IMG/VR virus record: IMGVR_UViG_3300030104_003219
Coordinates: 1-31,861 of that record
DNA length: 31,861 nt
Strand: one strand, 5' to 3'
Source of the DNA: a virus
Positions 30,559-31,861 of this stretch are shown here, piece by piece (within the stretch, counting starts at the first letter, position 1; each line of letters starts with the position of its first letter). Under the pieces are notes generated by a model. The model was not told the DNA's origin. It was given only the letters and a program-made list of their open reading frames with translations, and ran no database searches. Made by a program: the position numbers and the translations under genes.

Positions 30559-30751
30559 AGACAAAAAGCTAGGCGATCTAAAAAGGTGGTCTGCAAAAAG
30601 AACAATTGGTGGTGCAATAGTTTTATTTGCTTTGCAATCAATGAACAATGGAATAAGTTGGGAGGGCATTTTATTATGTTTTATAGGTGTTCTTCCTCTT
30701 TGTCTTTCTATGTTTGAATCTTCAGTATGCAAATGTAAATGCAAAAAGTGA
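30515..30751 (+). CDS. two-helix holin candidate (lysis block B)
   Basis: 78 residues: a basic N-terminal helix (LLQNLDITTIFKDKKLGDLK), then KRTIGGAIVLFALQSMNNGI (helix 1) and ISWEGILLCFIGVLPLCLSMF (helix 2), and a Cys/Lys-rich tail (CKCKCKK). Topology and place, downstream of the amidase, indicate a class II-like holin. It occupies the position of the 3TM holin in block A, directly before the metallophosphoesterase gene, with which it overlaps by 13 bases. Confidence 0.6.
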   Translation: MKKLLQNLDITTIFKDKKLGDLKRWSAKRTIGGAIVLFALQSMNNGISWEGILLCFIGVLPLCLSMFESSVCKCKCKK

Positions 30752-31479
30752 AAAAAGACTATAGATTAAGACTTACAAAATCTGAACACGATCTTATAAA
30801 AGAAATGAGAATTTCTCAAGGTGGTGTTGTAAATAATGTATTAATTATAGGTGATTTGCACGAACCTTTTTCACTTGATTCTTATTTAGAGTTTTGCGTA
30901 TCTAAATATGAACAATTTGATTGCACAGAAGTTATCTTTATTGGTGATATAATTGATAATCATTATTCTAGCTATCACGAAACCAATGCAGATGGCATGG
31001 GGGGTGCTGATGAATTAGAGTATGCAATAAAAAGAATAGCAAGGTGGTATAAAGCTTTTCCAATAGCAACCGTAATCATAGGCAATCACGATAGAATGGT
31101 GATGCGTAAGGCACAAACGTCAGCAATACCAAGTAAATGGATTAAAAGCTATAAAGATGTCTTAGAGGTGTTTAATTGGAACTTTGTAGAAAGGTATGTA
31201 AAAGATAATGTACAATACTTGCACGGAGAGGGTGGAACAGCAAAGACTAAGTGTAAAGCAGATATGATGAATACAGTACAAGGACATTTGCACACACAAG
31301 CATATTGTGAACACTTTGTAGGTCAAAATTTTAGAGTGTACGGAATGCAAGTTGGTTGTGGAATAGATCACGAAAGTTATGCAATGGCATATGCTAAATA
31401 TGGCAAGAAACCTGCAATTGGTTGTAGTGTTGTGTTGAACAATGGTAAATTGCCTTTAAACTTATTAATGCAACTATAA
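30739..31479 (+). CDS. calcineurin-like metallophosphoesterase, copy B
   Basis: 246 residues, all motifs present: GDLHEPF, GDIIDNH, GNHDRM, HGEGG and GHLHTQ. It is clearly homologous to copy A (1837-2601) along its whole length, including the RLRLTK-EHDLIK opening and the CGVD/CGID and NLLM endings, but well diverged (about half or more identical). Here an ATG start is available inside the holin gene. The function in the phage is unknown; substrates of related enzymes range from DNA ends to nucleotides. Confidence 0.88.
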   Translation: MQKVKKDYRLRLTKSEHDLIKEMRISQGGVVNNVLIIGDLHEPFSLDSYLEFCVSKYEQFDCTEVIFIGDIIDNHYSSYHETNADGMGGADELEYAIKRIARWYKAFPIATVIIGNHDRMVMRKAQTSAIPSKWIKSYKDVLEVFNWNFVERYVKDNVQYLHGEGGTAKTKCKADMMNTVQGHLHTQAYCEHFVGQNFRVYGMQVGCGIDHESYAMAYAKYGKKPAIGCSVVLNNGKLPLNLLMQL

Positions 31480-31485
31480 AAAAAA

Positions 31486-31563
31486 GGGGTAAAATATTAG
31501 CATGTTATCCTTACTAATAAATTACCCCCAAAGGTAGTAAAGTAATGAAAAAAGAAACTACCT
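31486..31563. ncRNA. conserved two-hairpin intergenic element, copy B
   Basis: Hairpin 1 pairs GGGGTAA (31486-31492) with TTACCCC (31522-31528); on the minus strand it is followed by at least eight T, so it can terminate the leftward operon. Hairpin 2 pairs AGGTAGT (31532-31538) with ACTACCT (31557-31563) around an 18-base loop that is identical to the matching part of copy A. Base changes in the stems relative to copy A are compensated. The loop holds an ATG that would open a tiny frame (MKKETT...) in both copies. Confidence 0.55.
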
Positions 31564-31834
31564 ATAATGTCACCCCTTTTAATACTTCTTTTTCTCTATT
31601 AAATTGTGTATAGTCATAATCACTTTGAATTAAATAATACCTTTTAAATTTCTTTATATCACCATACATATTTTTTCTACTAATCCAAAAACTTTCTATT
31701 CTGTGACCATCATTTACTAAATCTCTAATAACTCCCTGCAAATCTAAAATTAATAATTTCTGCATACATTCTAAGGTGGTTATGCTAAAATCTTCTTCCT
31801 GAAAGTATTTTAGTAATTGTTCTTTTTGTGTCAT
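31562..31834 (-). CDS. HTH_39-like DNA-binding protein, copy B
   Basis: 90 residues, same length as copy A at 2690-2962. The first 34 residues are identical (MTQKEQLLKYFQEEDFSITT and on to LDLQG), and the rest differs at about 15 positions (for example VIRDLVNDG for IIRNLKQDG). It is read leftward, and the sequence ends right after its upstream region. If the window is joined at the 77-base repeat, this gene would be the last of the leftward operon that begins at 4242. Confidence 0.75.
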   Translation of the reverse strand: MTQKEQLLKYFQEEDFSITTLECMQKLLILDLQGVIRDLVNDGHRIESFWISRKNMYGDIKKFKRYYLIQSDYDYTQFNREKEVLKGVTL

Positions 31835-31861
31835 TTTATTTATTTAATTGGATAACATTTT
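31785..31861. repeat. 77-base exact repeat at the window end, copy 2
   Basis: The last 77 bases of the window are the same as 2913-2989. Joining at this repeat gives a circle of 28,872 bases in which the leftward operon is intact. Confidence 0.9.

Noticed and set aside
1-31861. tRNA genes, CRISPR arrays, insertion sequences or integrase/attachment sites
   Set aside because: No cloverleaf, spaced repeat array, transposase or recombinase motif was seen on reading both strands; a tool such as tRNAscan was not available.

Overview
The window is a nearly complete tailed-phage genome (siphovirus-like: terminase, capsid, tail tube, tape measure, long hub protein) of a Bacteroidetes host, most likely a flavobacterium. 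The reasons are strong AT-richness, almost no Shine-Dalgarno sequences before start codons, many ATGA start/stop overlaps, and protein families I recognise from flavobacterial phages (XkdF-type protease, 3TM holin, tail chaperone T domain, HTH_39-like protein). No integrase, DNA polymerase, tRNA or CRISPR array was seen.

Layout. 1-2601: lysis block A (two small membrane proteins, a thioredoxin-like protein without its active-site cysteines, an L,D-transpeptidase-like endolysin, a 3TM holin, a metallophosphoesterase). 2604-2690: a structured intergenic element. 2690-4242: a leftward operon of seven small genes ending in an HTH protein. 4354-8238: rightward early genes (Cro/CI-like regulator, SSB-like protein, replication initiator, Dam-like methylase, VRR-NUC nuclease, sigma-like factor, HNH protein). 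8240-11717: a tightly overlapping cassette of ParB-like protein, TET/JBP-type 2-oxoglutarate oxygenase, aGPT-Pplase-like transferase, FAD enzyme and P-loop base kinase. 11695-13192: terminase. 13223-21747: tail genes including a -1 frameshifted tail assembly chaperone and the tape measure. 21771-29749: protease, scaffold, major capsid, tail tube, multidomain portal, connector and fibre-like genes. 29749-31479: lysis block B (T7-lysozyme-type amidase, small membrane proteins, second metallophosphoesterase). 31486-31834: second copies of the structured element and the HTH gene.

The most interesting system is the 8.2-11.7 kb cassette. It has the parts for post-replicative thymidine hypermodification: oxidation of T to 5-hydroxymethyl-U in DNA, phosphorylation of the hydroxymethyl group, attachment of an amino acid, and trimming by a flavin enzyme. 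If the attached amino acid is glycine, the expected product is 5-aminomethyl-deoxyuridine. No dUMP hydroxymethylase is visible, so the oxygenase would supply the hydroxymethyl base.

Regulation: four late-region sites share ACGA, exactly 12 nt, then (T/A)ATATTTAT(A/G). They precede the tail, protease, scaffold and post-capsid transcription units and may be read by the phage sigma-like factor. Two T-tailed hairpins bracket the tail-tube gene.

Assembly: the last 77 bases repeat 2913-2989 exactly. Similarity of the two flanking blocks falls off with distance from that repeat. The simplest reading is a circular or circularly permuted genome of 28,872 bp (2990-31861), with 1-2989 being the equivalent end region of a second strain carrying a different lysis cassette.
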